Below, one piece after another: positions 18,632 through 29,073 of a stretch of 64,000 nt of DNA. Position numbers and translations under genes: made by a program. Origin of the DNA: Haloprofundus halophilus (GTDB taxonomy: Archaea; Halobacteriota; Halobacteria; Halobacteriales; Haloferacaceae). The stretch spans positions 1 through 64,000 of the forward strand of contig NZ_QQRR01000003.1 of NCBI RefSeq assembly GCF_003439925.1. The letters run 5' to 3'. The notes below the pieces were generated by a model. That model was not told the origin of the DNA, did not search any database, and saw only the letters and a program-made list of their open reading frames with translations. The stretch's first letter is position 1. The number at the start of each line of letters is the position of its first letter.

Positions 18632-20293
18632 ATGTTGCACACAGTTGGACCGCTCCTGACGGTCGACGTCGGGGCCCGAGAGAGCCGAACCGAGAACGTC
18701 GACGACGTCCTCGAATCGTACATCGGCGGCCGCGGCGTCGCGACGAAACTCGCCCACGACCGGATTCCGTTCGACGTCGACCCGTTCGGCGCGGAGAATC
18801 GCCTGTTCTTCACGACGGGGCCGATGCAGGTGTCGAACATGAGCTTCACCGGCCGGATGAACTGTACCGGCGTCTCGCCGCTCACCGACGGGTTGGTCTC
18901 GTCGAACGCCGGCGGGTTCATGTCCAGAAACTTCGCCGATACGGGGTACGCCGCGGTCGAACTCGTCGGCGCGAGCGACGAACTACTCGCCGTCCACGTC
19001 ACCGACGAGAGCGTCGAGTTCGAGGCGGTGCCCGAGCTTGAAGGGGCGACCGTCTCCGAGGTGGGTGCGTACATGGAGGACGAGCACGGACTCGGCGTCG
19101 AGAACCTCGCCGTCGCCGGCCCGGCGGGCGAGAATCACGTCCGCTTCGCCTCCATCATGACGAGCGACGAGCGCGCGTTTGGCCGCGGCGGACTCGGTGC
19201 GGTGCTGGGCTCGAAGAACGTCAAGGCGATCAGCTTCGAGGGCGACTCCGCGCCCGACATCGAGGTCCCGTCCGGACAGATGGAGATTCACCGCGAGGCG
19301 GCGACCGACGACCACATCATGAAACGCCAGGGGACCGTCGCGGTGATGGACCTCGCAAACGAGATCGGCGGCCTGCCCTCGTACTACTTCTCCGAGCAGC
19401 AGTTCGAGGGCGTCGAAGGTATCAACGGCGACGCTGTCGAGTCGAAGAAGTACAAGAAAGGGACCTGTTCGGCCTGCGCGTTCGCCTGTAAGCTTCCGAC
19501 GAGAGACGAGGAGCGCGGCGTCGAGACGGAGGGGCCGGAGTTCGAGGTGGCGATGGCGTTCGGGTCGAACTCCGGTGTCGACGACATCGTCGACGTGATG
19601 AAGTCCAACGAACTCTGCGACGAACTCGGACTGGACGCCATCTCGGCGGGCAACACCGTCGCCGCGTACCTCGCGAGCGAAGACGAGTTCGGCAACCGGG
19701 AGCTCATCTGGGACCTCGTCGAGAAGATCGCCCATCGGGAGGGCGTCGGCGACGACCTCGCCGAAGGAATCGACCGCGTCCACGACGAACTCGGCGTCGA
19801 GAACTGGACGGTGAAGGGGCTCGACTTCGCCGCCCACGAGGGGCGCGTCCTCCACGGACAGGGGCTGTCGTACGCAGTGGCGAACCGCGGCGCGGACCAC
19901 ATGTACGCCGTCTTCTACTCGCAGGAGTACCCGCTCGTCCCCGAGGACGACGCGATGGACCCGACCGGACTCGACGGCAAGCCCCGGCGCCTCATCGAGA
20001 AGGAGAACCAGATGGCGCTCAACGACAGCGGCGTCGTCTGCAAGTTCTCCCGTGACTACATGACGCCCGAGCGGTACGAGATGCTGTTCGGCGCCGAGTT
20101 CGAGGAACTGCTCGAGGTGGGTGATCGGGTCGTCGCGCTGGAACGCCACTTCAACAACCAGCGTGGCTTCGACCGCTCTGACGACGTGCTCCCGTACGAC
20201 CTCCCCGACTTCGAGACGGCGCTCGACGAGTACTACGAACGCCGCGGATGGACGAACGACGGTGTGGTTCCGGACGACGCGGTCCCGGCGTAA
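18632..20293 (+). CDS. Aldehyde:ferredoxin oxidoreductase (tungsten, AOR family)
   Basis: A 553-residue AOR-family protein starting at 18632; the longer 18554 reading has an uncharacteristic leader. The N-terminal pterin-binding domain shows YIGGRGVATKL and SFTGRMNCTG, typical of the family. The [4Fe-4S] ligands are CSACAFAC around residue 281 and a distant Cys in GVVCKF. The enzyme oxidises aldehydes to acids with ferredoxin as acceptor. No aldehyde dehydrogenase is present in the island, so aspartate semialdehyde is a plausible substrate. It ends convergently to the IclR gene. Confidence 0.88.
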   Translation: MLHTVGPLLTVDVGARESRTENVDDVLESYIGGRGVATKLAHDRIPFDVDPFGAENRLFFTTGPMQVSNMSFTGRMNCTGVSPLTDGLVSSNAGGFMSRNFADTGYAAVELVGASDELLAVHVTDESVEFEAVPELEGATVSEVGAYMEDEHGLGVENLAVAGPAGENHVRFASIMTSDERAFGRGGLGAVLGSKNVKAISFEGDSAPDIEVPSGQMEIHREAATDDHIMKRQGTVAVMDLANEIGGLPSYYFSEQQFEGVEGINGDAVESKKYKKGTCSACAFACKLPTRDEERGVETEGPEFEVAMAFGSNSGVDDIVDVMKSNELCDELGLDAISAGNTVAAYLASEDEFGNRELIWDLVEKIAHREGVGDDLAEGIDRVHDELGVENWTVKGLDFAAHEGRVLHGQGLSYAVANRGADHMYAVFYSQEYPLVPEDDAMDPTGLDGKPRRLIEKENQMALNDSGVVCKFSRDYMTPERYEMLFGAEFEELLEVGDRVVALERHFNNQRGFDRSDDVLPYDLPDFETALDEYYERRGWTNDGVVPDDAVPA

Positions 20294-20337
20294 TCCGTCG
20301 ACGATTCGCCGACAGCACCGTTTTCTCGGTTCGCCGG

Positions 20338-21138
20338 TCAGGCACCCTCCCCGCCAGATGTCGCGCCGTACATCTCCGACACCTCCCGCTCGAACGTCGC
20401 TACCGCCTTGTTTAGCAACTCGACCTGTGCTGCCTTCGTCTCGTCGTCGATAGCGTAGGACGGACCGGAGAGGTTCAACGAACCGTACACCTCCCCGCGG
20501 GGAGATTTCACCGCCTTGCCGACGGCCCAGAGACCTTCGATACCCTCCCCGTCGCTCTCGGCGTACCCCTGCTCTCGGACCTGTCGGAGTTCTTCGAACA
20601 GCGCCTCCTCCGTCGAAATCGAGCGCTCCGTCGCCGCAGGAAGCCCCCATCGGTCGACGATCTCCCGGACCCGCTCTCGCGGGTACTCGGCGACGATCGC
20701 CTTTCCGGAGGCGGTCGTATGGATGTGGAAGGGGCTCCCGTCGACGAGAAACTGCGGGAAGTTCGTGAAGTCGAGGTCACCGTACATCGAGACGATCCGG
20801 CCGTTCTCCTCGACGGCGAAATCCGCCTCCAACGCCGACTCCTGCGAGAGGTGAGCGATCGCTTCCTCGGCGATGCGGCGATACTCCTTTCGGGTTCTGA
20901 CGTAGTCGCCGAGGTGGCAGAACTTCGCGCCGAGATGGTACCGGTTGTCCTCGCTGATAACGTATCCGTGCTTCGCGAGCGTGTTGAGGTGACTGTGGAC
21001 GGTGCTCTTCGCGAGCCCCGATGCCTCCGCGAGTTCGGCCAGACTCGCCCCCTCCAGTTCGAGGATGTGCTCGACCAACTGAAGGGAGAGCGCGGTCGTC
21101 TGGAGCACCCGTCCCGTGTCCCGGTTCGTCATAGCCAT
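20338..21138 (-). CDS. IclR-family transcriptional regulator
   Basis: A 266-residue regulator. The N-terminal winged helix shows SLAELAEASGLAKSTVHSHL at residues ~33-52, and the C-terminal ligand-binding domain includes FHIHTTASGKAIVA and GSLNLSGPSYAID, the usual IclR effector motifs. IclR proteins sense small carboxylates or aromatic acids and often control the adjacent catabolic operon. Two start codons are available (21138 and 21132). Its location at the edge of the ectoine-type island makes it the likely pathway regulator. The effector could be N-acetyl-diaminobutyrate or diaminobutyrate, which is speculative. Confidence 0.88.
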   Translation of the reverse strand: MAMTNRDTGRVLQTTALSLQLVEHILELEGASLAELAEASGLAKSTVHSHLNTLAKHGYVISEDNRYHLGAKFCHLGDYVRTRKEYRRIAEEAIAHLSQESALEADFAVEENGRIVSMYGDLDFTNFPQFLVDGSPFHIHTTASGKAIVAEYPRERVREIVDRWGLPAATERSISTEEALFEELRQVREQGYAESDGEGIEGLWAVGKAVKSPRGEVYGSLNLSGPSYAIDDETKAAQVELLNKAVATFEREVSEMYGATSGGEGA

Positions 21139-22312
21139 CGGTCGGACGGAACCACCAAAACTGTTTGTGACTGCACTCGCGCCGCCGCTTCGCGGTCTTA
21201 TCCACTCTCCAGCCTCTCTCGTCCCGACTCAGGTGCTCCGTACCACACACCCCGACGGGAGAAACGACCTGACGATGATCTACCGTTCCCGAAGCGCGAA
21301 CAGTTATTACGAACTCTGTCTCGGAACCCCGGCGGAAGTATATCGTTGGACCGTTGCACGTCGAGGTAAGAAGTACGAAAACCACGGATATCCCGTCACA
21401 GAGAAGTGGCCGACGAACCGAGTCGCGTCGGTACATTACCGCTCGGCCGCACGTCCCCAGTTCGCGACGCGCGAACGTTTTTATAGCCCGACGGTCTGGT
21501 AACGCCCCGTTGCCATCACAGAACTAATTCTGTTATTTCGCGTGGTAGTCGGTGACGTAGGACGAGAGTCGACCCAGGTTCGACCGACCGCTTCCTTTTG
21601 GACCGACGACCGTGAGGGAAGAAAACTAGGCGATGCCGCGGGCAACACTCCTGAACCACCGGTAGTTGATAAGCGTTCACACGACACGAACGGCGTCGGA
21701 TTCGGTTCTCCCCGAGAGCTGTCGCCGCCGTTCGTCTTCGAGAGGCGGAACAGCTGCGTCACTGGACGGATCCGTTCGCCGTGACCGCGTGGAGCGAACG
21801 CTCGTCGGTCGAACTCGGACGATACACGTCGAAGGCGTGCTGATGTTCGCCACATAGAATTGCATATTACAAACACTACCATTCAATCAAACGCGTGAGC
21901 TTTCGTCACCGCACTATTTACACGTACGGTCCCTGTCTCGTTCTATCACTGCTATAATAGGTAGCTCTCCGATGTTAGGATCGCGTTTTTACAATACTGT
22001 TAACGTCCATCGAGATGTCGCGTACCACTGCTCCTACGTTTCTCACTCGCCGGTCCTGTTACTGTGTTTACCCCTTCGTAAGGTGAACAGCCAACCAACC
22101 GCGTCTCCTCGTGAGTTTCATCGACGGCGCCCGACCAATATGGGTATTGCATTGCTCACACACTATTCGTGGTTTTGGCGGCAGACGCTCGGTTTCCCGC
22201 GTGGTCGGCGGAACGAGTTCGGCGTCGCTCCTGTCTCGGGTGCTCTGCGCGCGGTTCGAGCGGTCACTAAACTCTTTCTTCACTGATTTCGTACCGACTG
22301 TAGGTTCTGTTC
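21139..22312. other. Long stretch without a recognisable gene
   Basis: About 1.17 kb with lower GC than its neighbours. None of the short open frames has haloarchaeal-like acidic composition or known motifs. A TTTTTATAG box near 21478 could start a transcript, and an AT-rich segment lies near 21855-21960. The stretch may be decayed coding sequence or hold an RNA; I cannot support either. Confidence 0.4.
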
Positions 22313-22885
22313 ATGAAACGAGACACGCCGACCTCGGCGACGCAGTTGGGTGAGTGTATCATCAGAGGCGCGACTGTCGCCGTGTTCGTCGAGGGAATCC
22401 GGCAACGAAACCCGAACGCCGTCGCGAACACCGCGTTCATGTTTTTGGGCACGTATCTCCCGAGTGTCGTCGAACGAGTGTACGGCGTCGAATACCAACC
22501 GTGGCAGCGGGTGTACACCGAGTGCACGATGCTCGCTCACGCTGTCGGCATGCTCGACCTCTACGACGAGACGTGGTGGTGGGACCACCTCACCCACGTC
22601 CTCTCTGCCACGCTTCTCGGGGGGTTCGTCCACGTCGCATCCCGTCACCGCGGTCGCAATCCCACCCGAGACGTCCTCGCCTCCATCGTCGTTGGTGGTC
22701 TGTTCTGGGAGGCGATGGAGTTTCTCATCCATCGGGTGTCGAGAGCCCTCGGAGTCGAACCGATGCTCGTCTACTACGGTCGCCGCGATACGGTGGGCGA
22801 CCTCGTGTTCAACCTCGTCGGGGCGGTTCTCGTCTTCGTGTTCGGCGATCGACTCCTCCAGAACTTCATCCAGAACGCCGACTGA
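22313..22885 (+). CDS. DUF2238-like integral membrane protein
   Basis: A 190-residue membrane protein with about five hydrophobic segments. The conserved WWWDHLTHVLSATLLGG and GLFWEAMEFLIH motifs, followed by YYGRRDTVGDLVFNLVGA, match my memory of the DUF2238/YjdF family. The conserved Asp/His pairs within membrane segments suggest a metal or proton function, but the role is unknown. It stands alone after a long non-coding gap, and the next small gene lies about 170 bp away. Confidence 0.7.
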   Translation: MKRDTPTSATQLGECIIRGATVAVFVEGIRQRNPNAVANTAFMFLGTYLPSVVERVYGVEYQPWQRVYTECTMLAHAVGMLDLYDETWWWDHLTHVLSATLLGGFVHVASRHRGRNPTRDVLASIVVGGLFWEAMEFLIHRVSRALGVEPMLVYYGRRDTVGDLVFNLVGAVLVFVFGDRLLQNFIQNAD

Positions 22886-23052
22886 CTATCCCCGAATCGG
22901 TCGACTCGCACACGTTCGAGGGAACCTACGACTTCAATCGTGAACGGACGACGGCTCACATCAATCGTGGGCGGACGACGCCTCACCACGCGCCGTTTCT
23001 GACGAGCGCGTACGACCGGAGCGCTTTCGTCGCTCAGGCCCAAATCAGTGGT

Positions 23053-23304
23053 ATGGACGAGGGGAACATCGTAATCGAGTGTCGTGATTGCACGCTCGTA
23101 GAATCGTTCGCAAATCTGGGTCGTGCACGCGTTGCCCTCGACGACCACGAGTCGGAGACCGGCCACAGCGTCGACTGGCAGATAAACCGCGTCGCGGCCG
23201 GCGTCGAACGGGCGGGTGCCGACGCCGGCGTCTGTGGTCTCTCCGGCTGCGTGAACGCGGACTCTCCGCTTCTCGACTGGCGTCTCTCTGACGAGTGCGA
23301 GTAG
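23053..23304 (+). CDS. Small haloarchaeal protein with two Cys pairs
   Basis: An 83-residue acidic protein. It has CRDC near the N-terminus and a CGLSGC motif near residue 63, a spacing compatible with a small zinc knuckle. The middle (ARVALDDHESETGHSVDWQI) resembles haloarchaeal small zinc-finger-like proteins in which a His-rich helix follows the first Cys pair. Start chosen at the ATG at 23053; the longer frame upstream is Arg/Pro-rich and non-coding in character. Function unknown. The next gene begins 60 bp downstream. Confidence 0.6.
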   Translation: MDEGNIVIECRDCTLVESFANLGRARVALDDHESETGHSVDWQINRVAAGVERAGADAGVCGLSGCVNADSPLLDWRLSDECE

Positions 23305-23364
23305 CGCGCGAATCTCTCGACGGCGAGTGCCAAGTGTTATTCCTCGCAGTCACCGAAGCCAGAT

Positions 23365-24402
23365 ATGGAGCTTTCTGTCGTCGATTTGTCCCCCGTACCC
23401 CGTGGCGGCACTGCGGCTGATGCGTACGCGAACACGATAACGACCGCCCGACAGGCGGAGCGTCTCGGGTACTCTCGGTTCTGGGTGGCCGAACATCACG
23501 GGATGGGAGAGACGCTCGCGGGAACGACACCCGAGGTCTTACTCGGGCGTCTCGCCGGCGAGACCGAGTCGATTCGACTCGGGTCTGGCGCGGTACTGCT
23601 GAACCACTACAGCCCGTTCAAAGTCGCCGAGCAGTTCGGTGCGTTGGACGCGCTCGCGCCTGGACGTATCGACGCTGGACTCGGACGGGCGAACGGATCG
23701 CCGGCGGCCGACCGAGCGCTCGGAACCGACCGATACGTCGAGAACCCCGACGAGGACCACGCGGAGAAGATCGAGGCTGTCGTCAACCATCTCTACGACC
23801 AGTACCCCGACGGACACCCTTACAGCAAACTGCAGATTCCCGCCTCGGGCAACGGTCCGCCCGTCCCGTGGGTGCTCGGGTCGAGCCCGTCGAGTGCGGC
23901 GCTCGCAGGAAAGTTAGGACTTCGGTACTGCTTTGCGGCGTTCATCCGACCGCAGTTCGCCACCGAGGCGTTCGAGGAGTATCGCAACCAGTTCACGCCG
24001 TCACGGCTGGCTGGGAGCGTCGAGGAGCCGGAGGGGATAGTCGCGGTGAACGCGGTTTGTGCGCCGACCGACGAGGAGGCCGCACGGCTGCGAGCGGTGG
24101 CCGAGGCGTCGTTCCAGCGACTCCAACGTGGAGTCGTCGGTACGAGACCGTCAGTCGAAACGGCTATCGACGAACTGGGTGGTGTCCCCGAACCGACGCC
24201 CGCCACCCTGGATGCCGGAGAGTGGCCGCGAGCGATTTCCGGAAGTCCCGAAACCCTCGCGGGGCTTTTAGAGCAGCTGTCGGACCGTGTCGGCGTCGAC
24301 GAACTGATGATTCAGCACGTCGTCGACGAACACGAAAAGGGGCTTCGGTCGCACGAGCTCTTAGCCGAGGGTGTCGGACTACAGCCTCGAATTCAAAACT
24401 AG
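23365..24402 (+). CDS. LLM-class flavin-dependent oxidoreductase (luciferase-like)
   Basis: A 345-residue bacterial-luciferase-fold protein. The N-terminal ERLGYSRFWVAEHHGM and SIRLGSGAVLLNHYSPFKVAEQF stretches are the family signature, followed by PGRIDAGLGRANGS. Proteins of this group use reduced flavin (FMN or F420) to hydroxylate or dehydrogenate varied substrates; haloarchaea have many. The substrate cannot be read here. It stands between small unknown genes with no evident operon. Confidence 0.85.
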   Translation: MELSVVDLSPVPRGGTAADAYANTITTARQAERLGYSRFWVAEHHGMGETLAGTTPEVLLGRLAGETESIRLGSGAVLLNHYSPFKVAEQFGALDALAPGRIDAGLGRANGSPAADRALGTDRYVENPDEDHAEKIEAVVNHLYDQYPDGHPYSKLQIPASGNGPPVPWVLGSSPSSAALAGKLGLRYCFAAFIRPQFATEAFEEYRNQFTPSRLAGSVEEPEGIVAVNAVCAPTDEEAARLRAVAEASFQRLQRGVVGTRPSVETAIDELGGVPEPTPATLDAGEWPRAISGSPETLAGLLEQLSDRVGVDELMIQHVVDEHEKGLRSHELLAEGVGLQPRIQN

Positions 24403-24482
24403 TGGCTACGAGCCACTTCGACCAGCGTTGCTAGATACAGGGCGCATATTCATCACCATCGGTGCGGCACTCTCACGTGACA

Positions 24483-24866
24483 ATGTTGCGCAAAATCCTC
24501 ACCGCAGTCTGTATCGTAGAACTCGTTTCGCCGAAAGCGCTCATCGCTGCCGCAGAACAGATTGCCCTCGAGAACCCCGGCGAATGTGAGTACGAACCGT
24601 GGGTCGTTCCGGGTGCCCGAATCGAGGGTCTGCTCTTCTTAGTTCTCATGTGGCGCTCTGACGCCTCCTACTCCGGTTTCAAGAAGCTGCTCGGTTTTAT
24701 CGGAGTGCTGGCTTTCCTGTTCCCGAGGGCGTACGTCGACTACGGCTCTGAGTTGGCGTACGCGGATGCGACCGACTGCGAGTGGCGGTCGTGGGTGTAT
24801 CCCGGAACTCGAGCCGTCGGTCTCCTCTATCTGAGTATCGCGCTCAGAGAATCGCTTAGAAAGTGA
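24483..24866 (+). CDS. Small membrane protein of unknown function
   Basis: A 127-residue protein with about four hydrophobic segments. It has an internal duplication: CEYEPWVVPGARIEGLLFL in the first half is echoed by CEWRSWVYPGTRAVGLLYL in the second, each with a Cys-Glu then Trp-Val-x-Pro-Gly. The repeat suggests a two-hairpin fold built by duplication. No family recognised. The start at 24483 (ATG) is preferred to 24462 because the extra residues are not membrane-compatible. Confidence 0.6.
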   Translation: MLRKILTAVCIVELVSPKALIAAAEQIALENPGECEYEPWVVPGARIEGLLFLVLMWRSDASYSGFKKLLGFIGVLAFLFPRAYVDYGSELAYADATDCEWRSWVYPGTRAVGLLYLSIALRESLRK

Positions 24867-24951
24867 CGACAGGACCGGTTCGTCTCGGGTTTTATCGGAC
24901 CGTCCCGGCGACCTCGAACCACCCGCGTACGATTGGTTCGCCCCCGGCCAA

Positions 24952-27132
<2,181 letters not shown>

Positions 27133-27284
27133 GTATTCGACACCTAGAACTGTGTGAATTTGACGGTTTTGATATGGTACCGAGTCGCAACCTTATCTAG
27201 ACCGGTGGAGCGTTCGAGACTTTCGAGTTCAGCTTACGTTCCCCGTCGTCGAGGATTTCATCCACCTCGTCCCACGAGTGCACA

Positions 27285-27296
27285 CGAACGCGTTCG
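27285..27296. promoter_or_regulatory. CGAA-N4-TTCG palindrome upstream of the 27339 gene
   Basis: CGAACGCGTTCG, a perfect 12-bp palindrome whose end lies 43 bp before the ATG. A TTTAACG TATA-like box follows at about -25. It is one of six identical-core sites in this island. Confidence 0.65.
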
Positions 27297-27338
27297 CCAC
27301 AACCTACACCTCCGTTTAACGCCGAGAGACGGACACAG

Positions 27339-27923
27339 ATGCCAGGATTTTCCTCGTCCTTCTGGGGGAACGGTGACGACGAACTGTTCGACGATTACGA
27401 CGACTTCGTTCCGGAACACATCCCCGTTCCGGGGGCGTTTCTCGGCGGCCATCGGGTGCTCGAAGACGACGAACACGTGGCGTTTCACCGCGTGACGCGG
27501 GATCTGTTCGACGAACGGGGCGTCTACGATATGACGTTCGGCTACAACCTCGCGCAGTTGAATCTCGACGCCCGCCACCCGGACTCGGGGTATCGCTACG
27601 CGGCCGACGCCGACGACCCGACCGTCCTTCTGGCGGAGTTCACGCCGACAACGCCATTTTGCCCGCAGAGCGACACCTTGACCAAGGGCTCGTTCCGCGC
27701 GTGGAACGATTTGCTCGACCGCCACGACTACGACCTCGTCCGCGTGCGCGTCGACGAGATGCATCACCGCCACGACGAGATCAACGCTCAACTCGAGTAT
27801 CTCGAAACGAAGTTCCTCGAGACGGGCAGCGTTACGCACGTCCCACCTGACGAGGGATTCGGATACGGATCCGGTGCGAGCGACGACTCGGAGCGGGGGC
27901 GAGGTTCGCAGTCGCCGTTCTGA
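27339..27923 (+). CDS. Conserved protein of unknown function in the nitrite-reduction island
   Basis: A 194-residue soluble acidic protein. It has one striking motif, AEFTPTTPFCPQSDTL (around residues 103-118), which recalls the Pro-Cys-Pro loop of MIP18/DUF59-type iron-sulfur assembly proteins, and a helical HHRHDEINAQLEYLE segment near the C-terminus. The last 25 residues are Gly/Ser/Asp-rich. It has its own CGAA-N4-TTCG site, so it is probably co-regulated with the MoaD-like, DUF2249 and oxidase-like genes. A role in metal-centre maturation is a guess. Confidence 0.7.
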   Translation: MPGFSSSFWGNGDDELFDDYDDFVPEHIPVPGAFLGGHRVLEDDEHVAFHRVTRDLFDERGVYDMTFGYNLAQLNLDARHPDSGYRYAADADDPTVLLAEFTPTTPFCPQSDTLTKGSFRAWNDLLDRHDYDLVRVRVDEMHHRHDEINAQLEYLETKFLETGSVTHVPPDEGFGYGSGASDDSERGRGSQSPF

Positions 27924-27944
27924 ACAGACCCATTTTAGCTCCGG

Positions 27945-28430
27945 TCAGCAAAATCGGGCAGCGAGGTGACACGCGTCTACACCGCCTGCGACGGATTGGC
28001 AGGCGTGAGGACACGGAGTGCGAACGCGGGCGTTCAGCCGCTCGATACCCGCTATCGGGAGCGCGTACGCGAGGTCGTAAGCGACGTCCGATTCCAGCGG
28101 AGCTCCGGTTTCGCGACAGAAGAACGTCTCTACGACGCACTGCCGCCACGCGAGTCTCTGCGCAAGCCGTTCGCCGCGCTCGGTCAACTCGACGCCGTCG
28201 TACCGTTCGTATCGCACGAACCCCGCATCGGTGAGTTTCGCGAACATCTCCGTGACGCTCGCCGGAGCGACGCCGAGGCGGCAGCTCACGTCTCCGGTTC
28301 GGACCCGACCATCCGTCGCTGTCGTCGCCCAGTAGATCGCCACGAGATACCGCCCAGTACCTCTCTCAACCGCGGCAGTGGAACTCTCGAACGTCTCCTG
28401 TCGTCCGGTCTCGGCCGATGCTGGTTGCAT
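27945..28430 (-). CDS. DtxR/MntR-like metal-dependent regulator
   Basis: A 161-residue regulator. The winged helix reads GDVSCRLGVAPASVTEMFAKL followed by GFVRYERYDGVELTERG, close to the DtxR/MntR HTH. The dimerisation helices contain CVVETFFC. The C-terminus is Cys/His-rich: CPHACQS and DACHLAARFC, which could bind metal or an Fe-S cluster and would allow redox sensing. Start at 28430 is preferred because a longer frame would begin before the palindromic site. It is convergent to the 27339 gene (22 bp) and preceded by a CGAA-N4-TTCG site, so it is probably part of the same regulon. Confidence 0.78.
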   Translation of the reverse strand: MQPASAETGRQETFESSTAAVERGTGRYLVAIYWATTATDGRVRTGDVSCRLGVAPASVTEMFAKLTDAGFVRYERYDGVELTERGERLAQRLAWRQCVVETFFCRETGAPLESDVAYDLAYALPIAGIERLNARVRTPCPHACQSVAGGVDACHLAARFC

Positions 28431-28467
28431 CGAGTAGAGCAGAGAGGCGAATCGTCGAAAGTCCCGT

Positions 28468-28483
28468 CCCGAACCGGTTCGGG
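28468..28483. promoter_or_regulatory. CGAA-N4-TTCG palindrome upstream of the DtxR-like gene
   Basis: CCCGAACCGGTTCGGG is a perfect 16-bp palindrome; its core at 28470-28481 begins 40 bp upstream of the ATG at 28430 (minus strand). Confidence 0.65.
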
Positions 28484-28579
28484 GTCGATTTCGGCCGTTC
28501 CGAGGCGGACGTTTGTCCGGGTCGGACTCGGCCCGTACGAAACGCCAACACGCTCGATTCCCACGCACACCGCAGAAGC

Positions 28580-28984
28580 TCAACAGCAGAATATGAACGG
28601 ATACATGAGCGCGACCCGGTCACCGTCCGACAGTTCTGTGTCCAACCCGTCTAGGTGCTCGTTGAACCGACCGTTTACGCAGACGCGAGCGAACGCCCGC
28701 GTCTGCTCGCCCTCGGGGTTCTTCCGCCAGGCTCCGGGGAGTTTTTCGGGCGGTTTGGCCCACCCGTGAGCCGTCGCGTCCGCTACCGTCTCTGCGATCA
28801 GCATCTCCTCCACGTCGTACTCCTCGAAGAGCGCCGCGAGGAACTCTCGGAGCGTCTCCCCCTCGAACGTGTACTCGAAGGACGGCTCCCCGATAGCGGT
28901 ACGCACGTGTCCGGTCGGTCGAACGTGAACGGTCGTCAGACGCTGTCTCCCGAGTGAACCACTCTCGGCTGCTTGCTTGCTCAT
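28580..28984 (-). CDS. MoaD/ThiS-like ubiquitin-fold protein ending in Cys-Cys
   Basis: A 134-residue protein. The C-terminal part has the beta-grasp pattern of MoaD: VCVNGRFNEHLDGLDTEL then SDGDRVALMYPF. In MoaD/SAMP proteins the chain ends in Gly-Gly for adenylation; here it ends in IFCC, with no Gly-Gly. The N-terminal half (VHVRPTGHVRTAIGEPSFEY, then an EGETLREFLAALFEEY helix) looks like a second, divergent MoaD-like domain. Without GG it cannot be a standard sulfur carrier, but the terminal Cys pair could carry persulfide or bind metal. It shares a palindrome with the divergent CGCGG gene. Confidence 0.72.
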   Translation of the reverse strand: MSKQAAESGSLGRQRLTTVHVRPTGHVRTAIGEPSFEYTFEGETLREFLAALFEEYDVEEMLIAETVADATAHGWAKPPEKLPGAWRKNPEGEQTRAFARVCVNGRFNEHLDGLDTELSDGDRVALMYPFIFCC

Positions 28985-29021
28985 GAGAGATAGTAGAGCG
29001 TTCAACGCCGAGAAGGATGCC

Positions 29022-29035
29022 CCGAACGTGTTCGG
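29022..29035. promoter_or_regulatory. CGAA-N4-TTCG palindrome between divergent MoaD-like and CGCGG genes
   Basis: CCGAACGTGTTCGG is a perfect 14-bp inverted repeat apart from the two central bases. It lies 38 bp from the leftward ATG (28984) and 39 bp from the rightward ATG (29074), so one site could control both. Confidence 0.7.
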
Positions 29036-29073
29036 CGAATCTCTCTCTACGACTGGCGTCGTACTCGAAACTG

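Noticed and set aside
21542..22286. Several open frames of 60-105 codons in the large gap
   Set aside because: None has acidic composition, motifs, a plausible promoter spacing or neighbour coupling.
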